Notes: generated by a model not told the origin, from the sequence alone. Shown: positions 53,731-63,071, counted from the stretch's first letter. The stretch: DNA of 64,000 bases from Mycobacterium lentiflavum (GCF_022374895.2 NZ_CP092423.2:930001-994000), one strand, 5' to 3'. Numbers and translations: made by a program.

Positions 53731-53966
53731 TGGCAGTGGGTACTTCGCCTGGCGAACTGCGCGAGCTCACCGACGAGGAGCTGACCGAGCGCCTGCGCGA
53801 ATCCAAGGAGGAGCTGTTCAACCTCCGCTTCCAAATGGCGACCGGACAGCTCAACAACAACCGCCGGCTGCGCACGGTGCGTTCGGAAATCGCCCGTGTG
53901 TACACGGTGCTGCGTGAACGAGAGCTGGGCCTGGCTAGTGGTCCTGATGGATCCGACGGAAAATAA
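53730..53966 (+). CDS. rpmC: 50S ribosomal protein L29
   Basis: 78 residues from ATG 53730. Two-helix protein at the tunnel exit: [33 protein letters not shown] (in outline). The start overlaps the rplP stop (TGATG). Confidence 0.97.
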   Translation: MAVGTSPGELRELTDEELTERLRESKEELFNLRFQMATGQLNNNRRLRTVRSEIARVYTVLRERELGLASGPDGSDGK

Positions 53967-53975
53967 GGAATCGTG

Positions 53976-54320
53976 ATGGCAGAAGCTAAGGCCGCTCCCA
54001 ACCAAGCCCCTGCGAAGGATGGCACTTCGAAAGCGAAGGGCCCGCAGCACACTCCGGCGAACCCGAAGACGCGTGGTCGGCGCAAGACACGCATCGGCTA
54101 CGTGGTGAGCGACAAGATGCAGAAGACCATCGTGGTCGAGCTGGAAGACCGTATGCGTCACTCGCTGTACGGCAAGATCATCCGGACGACCAAGAAGGTC
54201 AAGGCGCACGACGAGGACAGCGTCGCCGGGATCGGTGACCGCGTCGCGCTGATGGAGACCCGCCCGACGTCGGCCACCAAGCGGTGGCGTCTCGTCGAGG
54301 TGCTGGAAAAAGCTAAGTAA
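53976..54320 (+). CDS. rpsQ: 30S ribosomal protein S17
   Basis: 114 residues from ATG 53976 (AAGGAA at 5-nt spacing). An Ala/Pro/Lys-rich N-terminal extension of about 35 residues, usual in mycobacteria, precedes the OB-fold core ([19 protein letters not shown]). Last gene before a terminator; rplN, its usual neighbour, is 9 kb further on. Confidence 0.97.
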   Translation: MAEAKAAPNQAPAKDGTSKAKGPQHTPANPKTRGRRKTRIGYVVSDKMQKTIVVELEDRMRHSLYGKIIRTTKKVKAHDEDSVAGIGDRVALMETRPTSATKRWRLVEVLEKAK

Positions 54321-54336
54321 CTCCCGAGCGGCACGC

Positions 54337-54366
54337 AGCGCCCGAGACCGCACGGTCTCGGGCGCT
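54337..54366 (+). terminator. Terminator after rpsQ
   Basis: Perfect 14-bp stem AGCGCCCGAGACCG / CGGTCTCGGGCGCT around CA, followed by TGTCGTTG. It ends the S10 operon before the sulfatase region. Confidence 0.85.
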
Positions 54367-54480
54367 TGTCGTTGCGTTCCCTAGGACCCGGAACTCATGA
54401 GCTGGGGTACCACCCGCTCGCGGGGCAATGCCACCCCGAAAAAACGGTCGGAAATTTCGCAGGCGGGTTACGCTCGGCGC

Positions 54481-56841
54481 ATGTCCCCTGACGCGCAAGG
54501 CTTTCAAGGCAAGATCGAGCTGGACATTCGCGATTCGGAGCCGGACTGGGGCCCGTATGCCGCACCGACCGCCCCGGAGAATTCGCCGAACATCCTGTAT
54601 CTGGTCTGGGATGACACCGGCATCGCGACGTGGGACTGCTTCGGCGGCCTGGTCGAGATGCCAGCGATGACGCGGATTGCCGAGCGCGGCATCCGGCTGT
54701 CGCAATTTCACACCACCGCACTATGCTCGCCGACCCGCGCGTCGTTGCTGACCGGTCGCAACGCCACCACGGTGGGTATGGCCACCATCGAAGAATTCAC
54801 CGACGGTTTCCCGAACTGCAACGGCCGGATCCCGACCGACACCGCACTGATCTCCGAGGTGCTCGCCGAACGTGGTTACAACACTTACTGTGTCGGCAAG
54901 TGGCACCTAACGCCCCTCGAAGAATGCAGCATGGCCTCGACGAAACGGCACTGGCCCACCTCACGCGGCTTCGAGCGGTTCTACGGATTCATGGGCGGTG
55001 AGACCGACCAGTGGTACCCCGACCTGGTCTACGACAACCATCCGGTGAACCCACCCGGCACCCCCGAAGACGGCTACCACCTCTCTAAGGACCTCGCCGA
55101 CAAAACAATCGAATTCATCCGCGATGCCAAGGTGATTGCGCCCGAAAAGCCCTGGTTCAGCTATGTGTGCCCCGGCGCCGGACACGCGCCGCATCACGTC
55201 TTCAAGGAGTGGGCCGACAAGTACGCCGGCCGGTTCGACATGGGCTACGAACGCTACCGCGAGGTCGTACTGAAAAATCAGAAGTCGTTGGGGATCGTGC
55301 CGCCGGACACCGAACTGTCCCCGATCAACCCGTATCTTGATGTCAAGGGGCCGGGCGGCGAGCCGTGGCCGCTGCAGGACACGGTTCGCCCCTGGGACTC
55401 GCTCAACGACGAAGAGAAGAAGCTGTTTTCGCGAATGGCCGAGGTGTTCGCCGGGTTCCTGAGCTACACCGACGCCCAGATCGGCCGCATCCTGGACTAT
55501 CTCGAGGAATCCGGCCAGCTCGACAACACCATCGTCGTGGTGATTTCCGACAACGGAGCCAGCGGCGAAGGCGGTCCGAACGGATCGGTGAACGAGGGCA
55601 AATTCTTCAACGGCTACATCGACACCGTCGAGGAGAGCATGAAGCTCTTCGATCACCTCGGTGGGCCTCAGACCTACAATCATTACCCGATCGGCTGGGC
55701 GATGGCCTTCAACACGCCCTACAAGCTCTACAAGCGCTACGCGTCGCACGAAGGCGGTATCGCGGACTCGGCAATCATCTCGTGGCCCAACGGAATCGCG
55801 GCGCACGGTGAGGTGCGCGACAACTACGTCAACGTTTCCGACATCACCCCGACCGTCTACGACCTGCTGGACATGACCGCCCCGGACACGGTCAAAGGTA
55901 TTACGCAGAAGCCGTTAGACGGAGTGAGTTTCAAAGTGGCCCTGGATGATCCGGCCGCCGACACCGGCAAGCAGACCCAGTTCTACACGATGCTGGGCAC
56001 CCGCGGGATCTGGCACAACGGCTGGTTCGCCAACACCGTACACGCCGCCACGCCGGCGGGCTGGTCGCACTTCGACGCCGATCGATGGGAGCTGTTCCAC
56101 ATCGAGGCTGACCGCAGCCAGTGCCACGATCTGGCAGCCGAGCATCCCGAGAAGTTGGAAGAGCTTAAGGCGCTGTGGTTTTCCGAGGCCGCAAAGTACA
56201 ACGGTCTGCCGTTGTCGGACCTGAACCTGATGGAGACCATGACCCGCTTCCGGCCCTACCTGGTGGGGGAGCGGACCAGCTACATCTACTACCCCGACTG
56301 CGCGGACGTCGGAATCGGTGCCGCCGCCGAAATTCGGGGGCGCTCGTTCGGCCTGCTGGCCGACGTGACCGTGGACACCACCGGCGCCGAAGGCGTGCTG
56401 TTCAAGCAGGGCGGCGCGCACGGCGGGCATGTGCTGTTCATCCAGGACGGACGCCTGCATTACGTCTACAACTTCCTGGGCGAGCGCCAACAGCTGGTGT
56501 CCTCGTCGGACGCGGTGCCGTTGGGCCGACACCTCTTCGGCGCCGCCTACACGCGGACCGGGACGGTGCCCAACAGTCATACGCCGCTGGGTGACGTCAC
56601 CCTGTTCATCGACGACGAGGTGGTCGGCACGCTCGCGGATGTGATCACTCACCCCGGCACCTTCGGTTTGGCGGGCGCCGGCATCACTGTCGGGCGAAAC
56701 GGCGGATCCGAAGTGTCCAGCCGCTACAAGGCGCCGTTTAGCTTCACCGGCGGCACTATCGCCGCGGTCACGATCGACTTGTCCGGGCGCCCGTACCAAG
56801 ACGTGGAAACCGAACTTGCGCTTGCATTTTCGCGCGACTGA
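54481..56841 (+). CDS. atsA: Arylsulfatase AtsA
   Basis: 786 residues from ATG 54481, chosen by homology to M. tuberculosis AtsA (about 787). Type I sulfatase: metal-binding NILYLVWDDTGIATWD, and the CSPTR motif at Cys82 in ALCSPTRASLLTGR, where Cys is converted to formylglycine. Other blocks are GKWHLTPLE and ISDNGASGEGGPNGSVNEGK. It hydrolyses sulfate esters. No signal peptide is visible. The C-terminal 170 residues form a beta-rich module (VLFKQGGAHGGHVLFIQDGR). The likely activator, a formylglycine-generating enzyme, is encoded 4 kb downstream. Confidence 0.95.
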   Translation: MSPDAQGFQGKIELDIRDSEPDWGPYAAPTAPENSPNILYLVWDDTGIATWDCFGGLVEMPAMTRIAERGIRLSQFHTTALCSPTRASLLTGRNATTVGMATIEEFTDGFPNCNGRIPTDTALISEVLAERGYNTYCVGKWHLTPLEECSMASTKRHWPTSRGFERFYGFMGGETDQWYPDLVYDNHPVNPPGTPEDGYHLSKDLADKTIEFIRDAKVIAPEKPWFSYVCPGAGHAPHHVFKEWADKYAGRFDMGYERYREVVLKNQKSLGIVPPDTELSPINPYLDVKGPGGEPWPLQDTVRPWDSLNDEEKKLFSRMAEVFAGFLSYTDAQIGRILDYLEESGQLDNTIVVVISDNGASGEGGPNGSVNEGKFFNGYIDTVEESMKLFDHLGGPQTYNHYPIGWAMAFNTPYKLYKRYASHEGGIADSAIISWPNGIAAHGEVRDNYVNVSDITPTVYDLLDMTAPDTVKGITQKPLDGVSFKVALDDPAADTGKQTQFYTMLGTRGIWHNGWFANTVHAATPAGWSHFDADRWELFHIEADRSQCHDLAAEHPEKLEELKALWFSEAAKYNGLPLSDLNLMETMTRFRPYLVGERTSYIYYPDCADVGIGAAAEIRGRSFGLLADVTVDTTGAEGVLFKQGGAHGGHVLFIQDGRLHYVYNFLGERQQLVSSSDAVPLGRHLFGAAYTRTGTVPNSHTPLGDVTLFIDDEVVGTLADVITHPGTFGLAGAGITVGRNGGSEVSSRYKAPFSFTGGTIAAVTIDLSGRPYQDVETELALAFSRD

Positions 56842-57532
56842 ACGCTCGCGACCGGCCAGGATTATCCCGCTTGCCGCAGCGGGAGTGATCTGTGTGCTGG
56901 CAGGGGGGGTCTGCGGTTGCGGGAAGACCACGGGCGGCAACGCCGTTCGGGCGAGCACGACGGCCGCGTCGACGACGACGTCCAGCGCGCCGCGCAAATC
57001 CGACCCGGCTGAGCCGGTGCCCGGCGTCGAGGCCACACCGCCCGACCACATTCCACCCAACGCCCTGGCCTGTCTGCCGGCCGCCACCGGCAACGGCCGG
57101 ATGACCGCGGCGTCGGTGTCCGATCCGGTGGCCCCCAGGCTCACCCTGCCGCTGCCCGACGGCTGGAACTCGGCCCCCGGCAGTGGTGACGTGGCACTGA
57201 CCGCGACCGGGGCCGACGGGTTATCGGCCAAGGTGACGATCACGCCGACCGACCTCGAACCCGGCGGGGCGTTCTTGCGCTACGGCGCCGATCTGCGCAC
57301 CGCCAACCCGGGCGTACAGGTCAGCGTCGAGGCGGCTCAGTTCTGCGGCTACAGCAGCCAGTTGCTCGGCGGCAGCGCAGGGGGGGTCGCCTTCGCTGAC
57401 CGCATCACCCACATCTGGACGAACACCAGGGCATTTCTCGTAGTCGTGCATCTCGAGGGTCCCGCGGGTGCTCCCGGATTCAGTGCGGCGAAATCCACGG
57501 TGATGCAGCAATTCGCGGTCGTTATCCCCTGA
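56816..57532 (+). CDS. LpqN/LpqT-like lipoprotein
   Basis: 238 residues from TTG 56816, overlapping the end of atsA by 26 nt. Hydrophobic N-terminus IPLAAAGVICVLAGGVCGCG with a cysteine pair that can serve as lipobox. A Thr/Ser/Pro linker follows. The remaining domain (LTLPLPDGWNSAPGSGDVALTATG, then FLVVVHLEGPAGAPGF and STVMQQFAV) matches the mycobacterial LpqN pattern. Such lipoproteins associate with envelope-building proteins. The start codon is uncertain because it lies inside atsA. Confidence 0.7.
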   Translation: MRLHFRATERSRPARIIPLAAAGVICVLAGGVCGCGKTTGGNAVRASTTAASTTTSSAPRKSDPAEPVPGVEATPPDHIPPNALACLPAATGNGRMTAASVSDPVAPRLTLPLPDGWNSAPGSGDVALTATGADGLSAKVTITPTDLEPGGAFLRYGADLRTANPGVQVSVEAAQFCGYSSQLLGGSAGGVAFADRITHIWTNTRAFLVVVHLEGPAGAPGFSAAKSTVMQQFAVVIP

Positions 57533-57564
57533 AGCAAGCCGCTTGACTGCTAGCATCGGACCCC

Positions 57565-57630
57565 GTGCCTGCCGGGAAAGGCATCAAACTATCCGTTCTA
57601 CTCGTGGTGGTGATGTTCGATGACCGCTGA
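57565..57630 (+). CDS. Leaderless-type upstream ORF before the first DUF4436 gene
   Basis: TAGCAT at 57551-57556 lies 8 nt before GTG 57565. The frame encodes 21 residues (VPAGKGIKLSVLLVVVMFDD plus Arg) and stops at 57628-57630, overlapping the DUF4436 start at 57620. The main gene has no good Shine-Dalgarno, so translation may depend on this ORF. Confidence 0.4.
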   Translation: MPAGKGIKLSVLLVVVMFDDR

Positions 57631-58549
57631 AGCCCCGCCGCTGCCGCCGTCGAAACCAGAAACGCGCGGTCGCCAAATCGCAATAGCCTTCGGGATTCTC
57701 GTAGCGGTCATCAGCGTCTACGTCCTATCCCTGATTGCGGTGCACCTGTTGGCCAAATCGGCGCCGCCGTTGCCCGCCGTGGACTTCAGCAAGGTCGAGG
57801 CCGAAGACAGCGTCGTGCAGGTGAACCTGAGCGAACTGAAAACGGTGGCGAATCGTCTGACGGTGAATGTGCTTGTCTACCCGAAAGATTCGCTGTACGA
57901 CAAGAACTTCGGTGTGCTGACCACCGACGCGGTAGTGCGACTGTATCCCGATAACGACCTCGGCGACCTGCAGTACCCGATTGGTAAGGCGCCGGCGCAG
58001 GTGACCACCACCATCGAGGCGCACGGCGATCCGGGCAACTGGCCTTTCGACTCGTACAAAACTGAAGTCATCGCGGCCGACGTGTTCACTGGAACCGGCC
58101 AAAACCGCGAAAAGGCGCCTGCCCGCGTGGAAGTCACCGGAAAGCTGGACGGCTGGGACGCGAGCGTCACCCGGGTCCACGATCCCGATGACGCCGATCC
58201 CAACATCATGGACAACGTGGTCATCACTCTGCACCGGTCCAAGGGCCCGCTGATCTTCGATGTCGGTGTGGTGCTGGTACTCATCACCCTGCCGATGTTG
58301 GCGTTGTGGGTGGCTATTCCGGTGGCCCTGGGCCGGACTTCGTTCCTGCCGCCGCTGACCACCTGGTACGGCGCCATGCTGTTCGCCATCGTCCCGCTGC
58401 GCAATATCCTGCCGGGCAATCCACCGTATGGTTCGTGGATCGACCAAGCCGTCGTGCTATGGGTGTTGATCGCGCTCGTCGCGGCCTTGGCCTTGTTCCT
58501 GGTCGGCTGGTGGCGGCAACGAGATCGAAGAACGCCCAAGAAGACCTAG
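57620..58549 (+). CDS. DUF4436 membrane protein, first paralogue
   Basis: 309 residues. One N-terminal transmembrane helix (about 22-45), an extracytoplasmic domain of about 160 residues (LVYPKDSLYDKNFGVLTTDAVVRLYP, GDLQYPIGKAPAQV, EAHGDPGNWPFDSYKTE), then three C-terminal helices. This architecture and the motif TWYGAMLFAIVPLRNILPGNPP define DUF4436, also seen in Rv0713. Two further paralogues are in this window. No function is known; the location next to sulfatase genes suggests envelope work. Confidence 0.85.
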   Translation: MTAEAPPLPPSKPETRGRQIAIAFGILVAVISVYVLSLIAVHLLAKSAPPLPAVDFSKVEAEDSVVQVNLSELKTVANRLTVNVLVYPKDSLYDKNFGVLTTDAVVRLYPDNDLGDLQYPIGKAPAQVTTTIEAHGDPGNWPFDSYKTEVIAADVFTGTGQNREKAPARVEVTGKLDGWDASVTRVHDPDDADPNIMDNVVITLHRSKGPLIFDVGVVLVLITLPMLALWVAIPVALGRTSFLPPLTTWYGAMLFAIVPLRNILPGNPPYGSWIDQAVVLWVLIALVAALALFLVGWWRQRDRRTPKKT

Positions 58550-58573
58550 GGCAGACCTAGGGCGCGAAAAGCC

Positions 58574-59701
58574 TTAGCGCACATTCTCAATTGACGCCGA
58601 GGTGATGGCGTCAATAGCGGTGAAGACTCGTGACTGGAAGTCGGGCGGCAACGGGATGTACCCGTTCTTGTCGAGATCGGCCTGGCCTGGTCCGACGGCC
58701 GCCTGCAGGAACGCCTTGACCGCTTGGCCGACGGCCGGGTCGGTGTATTTCGAGCAGACGATCTCGTAGGTGACCATCACGATCGGGTACACGTCGGGCT
58801 GGGTGGGGTTGTAGAACGGCGTGGTGTCCAGCACGAGATCGTTGCCCTTGCCGACGATCTTGGCGTTGGCGATGGTCTTGCCGACGCTGTCGGTTCCGAT
58901 GCGGACCGGGCGCAACGATTTCCGGCTTGCCGGGGTCTTGATCTGGGCAGCGAACAGGCCCTGGTCCAACGCGAACGACAGCTCGTTGTAAGAGATCGCA
59001 CCCTCGGTGTTCTTCACCTCCGACGACGTGCCGACGTTGCCGTGGGCGCTGGTTCCCACGCCGCCGTTGAAGACCTTTCCGGTGCCCTTGTCCCAGGCCC
59101 CACCCGATGCGGCCTGCAGGTAGGCCTGGAAGTTGGCGGTGGTGCCCGATGGGTCGGCGCGGTGGATAACGTGAATGTTCTCCGGCGGCATCGAGGCGTT
59201 CATGGCGGTGATGGCCGGATCATCCCAACGCGTGATGGTGCCGTTGAAAATCTTGGCCAGCGTGGGCGCGTCGAGTACCAGGGAATCAATGGCGTTGAGG
59301 TTGTAGGTGATAGCGATCGGCCCAAACACGACCGGGAGGTTCCACGCGTCGGCGCCGCCGCAGCGCTGCTTGGCGGCCGCGTACTGGTCACCGGAGAGGG
59401 GAAGGTCGGATCCGGCGAAGTCGGTCTTGCCCGCGAGGAAGTCCTCGACCCCCGCGGCCGAACCGTTTGCGGTGTAGGACAGAGTTTGTCCCTTGCAGGC
59501 CTTCGAGTAGGCATCGACAAAGCGCTTCATCGCGTTTGCCTGCGCGGTCGAACCGCTGGCGGTGATGTCTTGTTTGCCGCCGCAATCGACTCGCGCTCCG
59601 TTGGCGTAAGACAGCGAGGTGTGGGGCTTTCCGCATCCCGAGAGCACCAGTGCGGCCGCGGTCAGCACGCTTATGGCGGCAGCCGGTCTGTTGTGCTTCA
59701 C
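58574..59701 (-). CDS. PstS-type phosphate-binding lipoprotein
   Basis: 375 residues, GTG 59701 with AAGGAGG upstream. Lipobox LVLSGC (Cys at about residue 23). Periplasmic-binding fold with phosphate-ligand motifs [25 protein letters not shown] and [14 protein letters not shown]; closest to PstS family members. It would deliver phosphate to a PstCAB permease, but no pstA, pstB or pstC gene is nearby, so it is an orphan copy. It is inserted on the opposite strand between two DUF4436 genes. Confidence 0.9.
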   Translation of the reverse strand: MKHNRPAAAISVLTAAALVLSGCGKPHTSLSYANGARVDCGGKQDITASGSTAQANAMKRFVDAYSKACKGQTLSYTANGSAAGVEDFLAGKTDFAGSDLPLSGDQYAAAKQRCGGADAWNLPVVFGPIAITYNLNAIDSLVLDAPTLAKIFNGTITRWDDPAITAMNASMPPENIHVIHRADPSGTTANFQAYLQAASGGAWDKGTGKVFNGGVGTSAHGNVGTSSEVKNTEGAISYNELSFALDQGLFAAQIKTPASRKSLRPVRIGTDSVGKTIANAKIVGKGNDLVLDTTPFYNPTQPDVYPIVMVTYEIVCSKYTDPAVGQAVKAFLQAAVGPGQADLDKNGYIPLPPDFQSRVFTAIDAITSASIENVR

Positions 59702-60090
59702 GTTGAATGCCTCCTTGAGAACGGCAGCGAGTGAGACGGCCTTGGGCTGTGATCGAAGTCTAGCGATGCGGCTTGCTGCGTGGGAGCGGTGACCTGGGGT
59801 AACCGCATCGATTGAAACGGGGGCTGGCAGGTGTGCACTCGGTCTCCGGCAGCGTAGCTAGCGCGGCCGAGCGAGACGGCGCCCGGCGTCGGCGGCGAGC
59901 CCGGTTTCGGGGTGCATGTCCACCCCGCTTTCGACACACGTCGACACTTACAGCTATCGAAGCGACGCGCAAACAAACATCGGGTGAATTGGCGGTTCGC
60001 AACGCCCAACCCGTTGGGGAATGCGTAAGGCAGTTTGCGAAAAGCAGCATTTCGAGCGCGATTGCCGCGGGTTGATTACCATCTGACTTC
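59702..60090 (+). other. Divergent gap between pstS-type and DUF4436 genes
   Basis: 389 bp without a convincing gene. It should hold the minus-strand promoter of the PstS gene and the plus-strand promoter of the next upstream ORF (TACCAT at 60077-60082). I looked for a phosphate-control (RegX3-type) direct repeat and found nothing clear. Confidence 0.4.
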
Positions 60091-60168
60091 GTGTCGCCTC
60101 CGGTTAGCTGGAATCGCCCAGCGAATTGCGAGACGGCCGCCAGTGTCCACCGTGGAGGTGACCGATGA
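60091..60168 (+). CDS. Leaderless-type upstream ORF before the second DUF4436 gene
   Basis: TACCAT at 60077-60082 lies 8 nt before GTG 60091. 25 codons starting VSPPVSWNRPAN, stopping at 60166-60168, in ATGA overlap with the DUF4436 start at 60165. Internal GGAGG at about 60154 serves the main gene. Confidence 0.4.
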   Translation: MSPPVSWNRPANCETAASVHRGGDR

Positions 60169-61052
60169 CCGCTCAAGCCCCGCCTACCCACGCCGCCCCG
60201 CCGCCACCGCCCAAACCGAAGCGCCGCCGGCTGCTTGGCATTGCGATCCTCGGCGGCTTCGTCGTGGTGTACGCGTTGTCGTTGTTCGGCTTTGTCCTGC
60301 TGGGCGAATCCGCCGCGCCGCTGAAGACCCCCGATCTCAACGCGGCCGACGACACCGTGGTTCTGCTCCGCGTCGAGGAGCTCAAGACGGTCGCTAATCG
60401 CCTCGGGGTGAAGGTGCTCGTGTACCCGCAGGAGGCCATGTGGGACTCGCGGCTGGACGTCTTGAAACAGGACACCGCGGTGCGGATGGATCCGCCGAAC
60501 GACCTCGGGGACTTGGTCTATCCGGCGGGGAAGTCGCCGGCACAGGTGGCCACCACGGTCGAGGCCCACGGCGACCCGGAGATCTGGCCCTTCGACTCCT
60601 ACGAGACGGACACTCTTTCGGCCGACGTGCTCGTCGGGTCCGGTGACGACCGCAAATACAAACCCGCGCGTATCGAGGTGGCCGGAAAATTGGAAGGCTG
60701 GGACGTCAGCGTTCAGCGGGTCGGCGAAGGCGGCGACAGCGTGATCATCACGCTGCAGAGGTCCAAGGCGCCGCTGATCTTCGATCTGGGAATCTGTCTG
60801 GTCCTCTTCGCCATGCCCACCATCGCGTTGGCGGTCGTCATTCCGATGGTGATCGGTAAGCGGAAGGTGGTGCCTCCGTTCGGCGGGTGGTTCGCCGCGC
60901 TGCTCTTCGCCGTCATCCCCATCCGCAACTTCCTGCCGGGGGCCCCACCACCGGGTGCCTGGATCGACCAAGCGCTGGTGATCTGGGTGCTGATCGCCCT
61001 TGTCGGGGCAATGGGCTTGTACATGCTCGCGTGGTACCGGCGATCCGACTAA
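60165..61052 (+). CDS. DUF4436 membrane protein, second paralogue
   Basis: 295 residues with the same design as the other two: an N-terminal helix (AILGGFVVVYALSLFGFVLL), an outer domain (VLVYPQEAMWDSRLDVLKQDTAVRM, EAHGDPEIWPFDSYETD), and three C-terminal helices including GGWFAALLFAVIPIRNFLPG. Good ribosome-binding site (GTGGAGG). The formylglycine-generating enzyme gene follows after about 30 bp. Confidence 0.85.
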   Translation: MTAQAPPTHAAPPPPPKPKRRRLLGIAILGGFVVVYALSLFGFVLLGESAAPLKTPDLNAADDTVVLLRVEELKTVANRLGVKVLVYPQEAMWDSRLDVLKQDTAVRMDPPNDLGDLVYPAGKSPAQVATTVEAHGDPEIWPFDSYETDTLSADVLVGSGDDRKYKPARIEVAGKLEGWDVSVQRVGEGGDSVIITLQRSKAPLIFDLGICLVLFAMPTIALAVVIPMVIGKRKVVPPFGGWFAALLFAVIPIRNFLPGAPPPGAWIDQALVIWVLIALVGAMGLYMLAWYRRSD

Positions 61053-61082
61053 CGCAGGGCAGGCGCCGCCTACCCTGAAATG

Positions 61083-61982
61083 GTGCTCACCGAGTTGGTC
61101 GATCTGCCCGGCGGTGCCTTCCGCATGGGCTCGACGAGCTTCTACCCCGAAGAGGCGCCCATCCACACCGTGACGGTGAGTTCGTTCGCGGTGGAACGGC
61201 ACCCGGTGACAAACGCGCAGTTTGCCGAATTCGTCACTGCCACAGGCTATGTCACTGTCGCCGAGCAGCCGATCGATCCGGCGCGCTACCCCGGTATAGA
61301 TCACAGCCAGCTCAGTGCGGGCGCGATGGTTTTCCGTCCCACGCCGGGCCCGGTTGACCTGCGCGACTGGCGACAGTGGTGGGACTGGGTGCCGGGCGCG
61401 AATTGGCAGCACCCGTTCGGACCGGACAGCGATATCGCGGACCGGGCCGATCATCCCGTCGTTCAGGTCGCGTATCCCGACGCCGCGGCCTACGCGCGCT
61501 GGGCCGGGCGGCGACTGCCGACGGAGGCGGAGTGGGAGTATGCGGCCCGCGGCGGAAGTCAGACCACCTACGCGTGGGGCGACGAGCCCAATCCGGGCGG
61601 GCAACTGATGGCCAACACCTGGCAGGGCAGCTTCCCGTACCGCAACGACGGCGCCCACGGCTGGGTGGGAACGTCGCCGGTGGGGGAGTTTGCGCCGAAC
61701 GGATTCGGACTGCTTGACATGATCGGCAACGTCTGGGAGTGGACGGCCACCGAGTTTTCCGCGCACCACCGCCTCGATCAGCCCCCGAAGGCGTGTTGCA
61801 CCCCGTCGGGGCCGGCCGACCCGGCTGTCAGCCAGGCCCTGAAGGGCGGTTCGCACCTGTGCGCGCCGGAGTACTGCCACCGCTACCGACCGGCGGCCCG
61901 GTCGCCACAATCGCAGGACACCGCTACTACCCACATCGGGTTTCGCTGCGTGGCCGACCCCGGATCCGCCGCCGAGCGTTAA
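61083..61982 (+). CDS. Formylglycine-generating enzyme (sulfatase activator, Rv0712-like)
   Basis: 299 residues from GTG 61083 (ATG 61080 is one codon earlier); TACCCT at 61072-61077 suggests a leaderless start. FGE-sulfatase fold: GGAFRMGS, RRLPTEAEWEYAARGG, DMIGNVWEWT and LKGGSHLCAPEYCHRYRPAARS, which holds the catalytic cysteine pair, then IGFRCV. It oxidises the Cys of the CxPxR motif in sulfatases to formylglycine with O2 and copper. The obvious client is AtsA encoded upstream. Confidence 0.93.
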   Translation: MLTELVDLPGGAFRMGSTSFYPEEAPIHTVTVSSFAVERHPVTNAQFAEFVTATGYVTVAEQPIDPARYPGIDHSQLSAGAMVFRPTPGPVDLRDWRQWWDWVPGANWQHPFGPDSDIADRADHPVVQVAYPDAAAYARWAGRRLPTEAEWEYAARGGSQTTYAWGDEPNPGGQLMANTWQGSFPYRNDGAHGWVGTSPVGEFAPNGFGLLDMIGNVWEWTATEFSAHHRLDQPPKACCTPSGPADPAVSQALKGGSHLCAPEYCHRYRPAARSPQSQDTATTHIGFRCVADPGSAAER

Positions 61983-62067
61983 CGACGGCTTTCGGGCGGG
62001 TGACAGTAGTCCCCGGGGCGCGAGGTTTAGTTGCGCGGGCGATGCGGATGTTCGCTACCATCTGCCC

Positions 62068-62121
62068 GTGTCGCCCCGTCAAGCTGGACTTCGCCAGCGC
62101 GCTTCCGGCCGGGACCGATGA
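62068..62121 (+). CDS. Leaderless-type upstream ORF before the third DUF4436 gene
   Basis: TACCAT at 62056-62061 lies 6 nt before GTG 62068. 17 codons beginning VSPRQAGLRQRASG, stop at 62119-62121, in ATGA overlap with the main start at 62118. The main gene lacks a good Shine-Dalgarno. Confidence 0.4.
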   Translation: MSPRQAGLRQRASGRDR

Positions 62122-63071
62122 CCACCGAAACGCCGCCAACGGAGGCGCCCTCGGAGGAACCATCGGCGAAGAAGTCGGGCCTCCTCAGCTATCTGAACCG
62201 GCACCGCCCGCGCCTGTCGCTCGGCGCGTTCATTCTGGCCGTGGTGATCGGCGTCTACGTCTTCTCGCTGTTCGGTGTGCACTACTTGCAGCGATCGGAG
62301 GGACCGCTTCCGCCGCTGGACCTCAGTGAGGGCGGCGGCAACGACACGATCGTGCAGTTGCGCCTGGACGACTTCAAAACCACGTCTAACCGTCTCAAAG
62401 TGGATGTCCTCGTCTATCCCCCGGACACGCTGTACGACAAGCGATTCGACGTGCTGAACACCGACGTCGCGGTCCGCCTGTATCCGACGAACGACCTCGG
62501 CGACCTGCAGTTCCCGAAAGGCAAGGCGCCGGCACAGGTCGAAACCACCATCGAAGCGCACGGCGATCCGGCCAACTGGCCGCTCGACACCTACAAAACC
62601 GAGAAGATCTCCGCCGACACCTTCGTCGGCTCCGGCGACGACCGCAAAAAACTCCCCGCCCGTGTCGAGGTGACCGGGGGGTTGGACGGCTGGGACGTCA
62701 CCGTCAGCCGCGACGACGAAACCAGCAACGTGAACTCGCGCGGTCTCGATGACGCCCAGCTGGTCATCACGATGAAGCGGGCCAAGGGACCGCTGGTCTT
62801 CGACATCTTCATCTGCATCGTGCTCGTCACGCTGCCAATCTTGGGCTTGTCGGTGGCCATTCCGATGGTGATGGGCCGCAGAAAATTCGTGCCACCCTTC
62901 GGGACGTGGTACGCCGCGATGCTGTTCGCGATCGTCCCGCTGCGAAATATCCTGCCCGGGTCACCACCCCCGGGCTCGTGGATCGACCAGGCCGTCGTGC
63001 AGTGGGTGCTGCTCGCGCTGGTGTCGGCGATGAGTTTGTACATCCTGGCCTGGATCCGGCAGGGCGACTGA
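62118..63071 (+). CDS. DUF4436 membrane protein, third paralogue (Rv0713-like)
   Basis: 317 residues from ATG 62118. N-terminal cytoplasmic Pro/Glu-rich segment, a helix at about 36-60, an outer domain (VLVYPPDTLYDKRFDVLNTDVAVRLYP, GDLQFPKGKAPAQVETTIEAHGDP) and three C-terminal helices with TWYAAMLFAIVPLRNILPGSPP. It is nearest in position to M. tuberculosis Rv0713, next to rplN, so it is probably the ancestral copy. Function unknown. Confidence 0.87.
   Translation: MTTETPPTEAPSEEPSAKKSGLLSYLNRHRPRLSLGAFILAVVIGVYVFSLFGVHYLQRSEGPLPPLDLSEGGGNDTIVQLRLDDFKTTSNRLKVDVLVYPPDTLYDKRFDVLNTDVAVRLYPTNDLGDLQFPKGKAPAQVETTIEAHGDPANWPLDTYKTEKISADTFVGSGDDRKKLPARVEVTGGLDGWDVTVSRDDETSNVNSRGLDDAQLVITMKRAKGPLVFDIFICIVLVTLPILGLSVAIPMVMGRRKFVPPFGTWYAAMLFAIVPLRNILPGSPPPGSWIDQAVVQWVLLALVSAMSLYILAWIRQGD

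Noticed and set aside
59702..60090. A phosphate-response operator upstream of the PstS-type gene
   Set aside because: A GTGACC/GGTAAC-like match was seen near 59790 but is too weak and irregular to call.
59760..61934. 724-codon minus-strand frame across the second DUF4436 and FGE genes
   Set aside because: Opposite strand holds well-supported genes; the product is compositionally biased.
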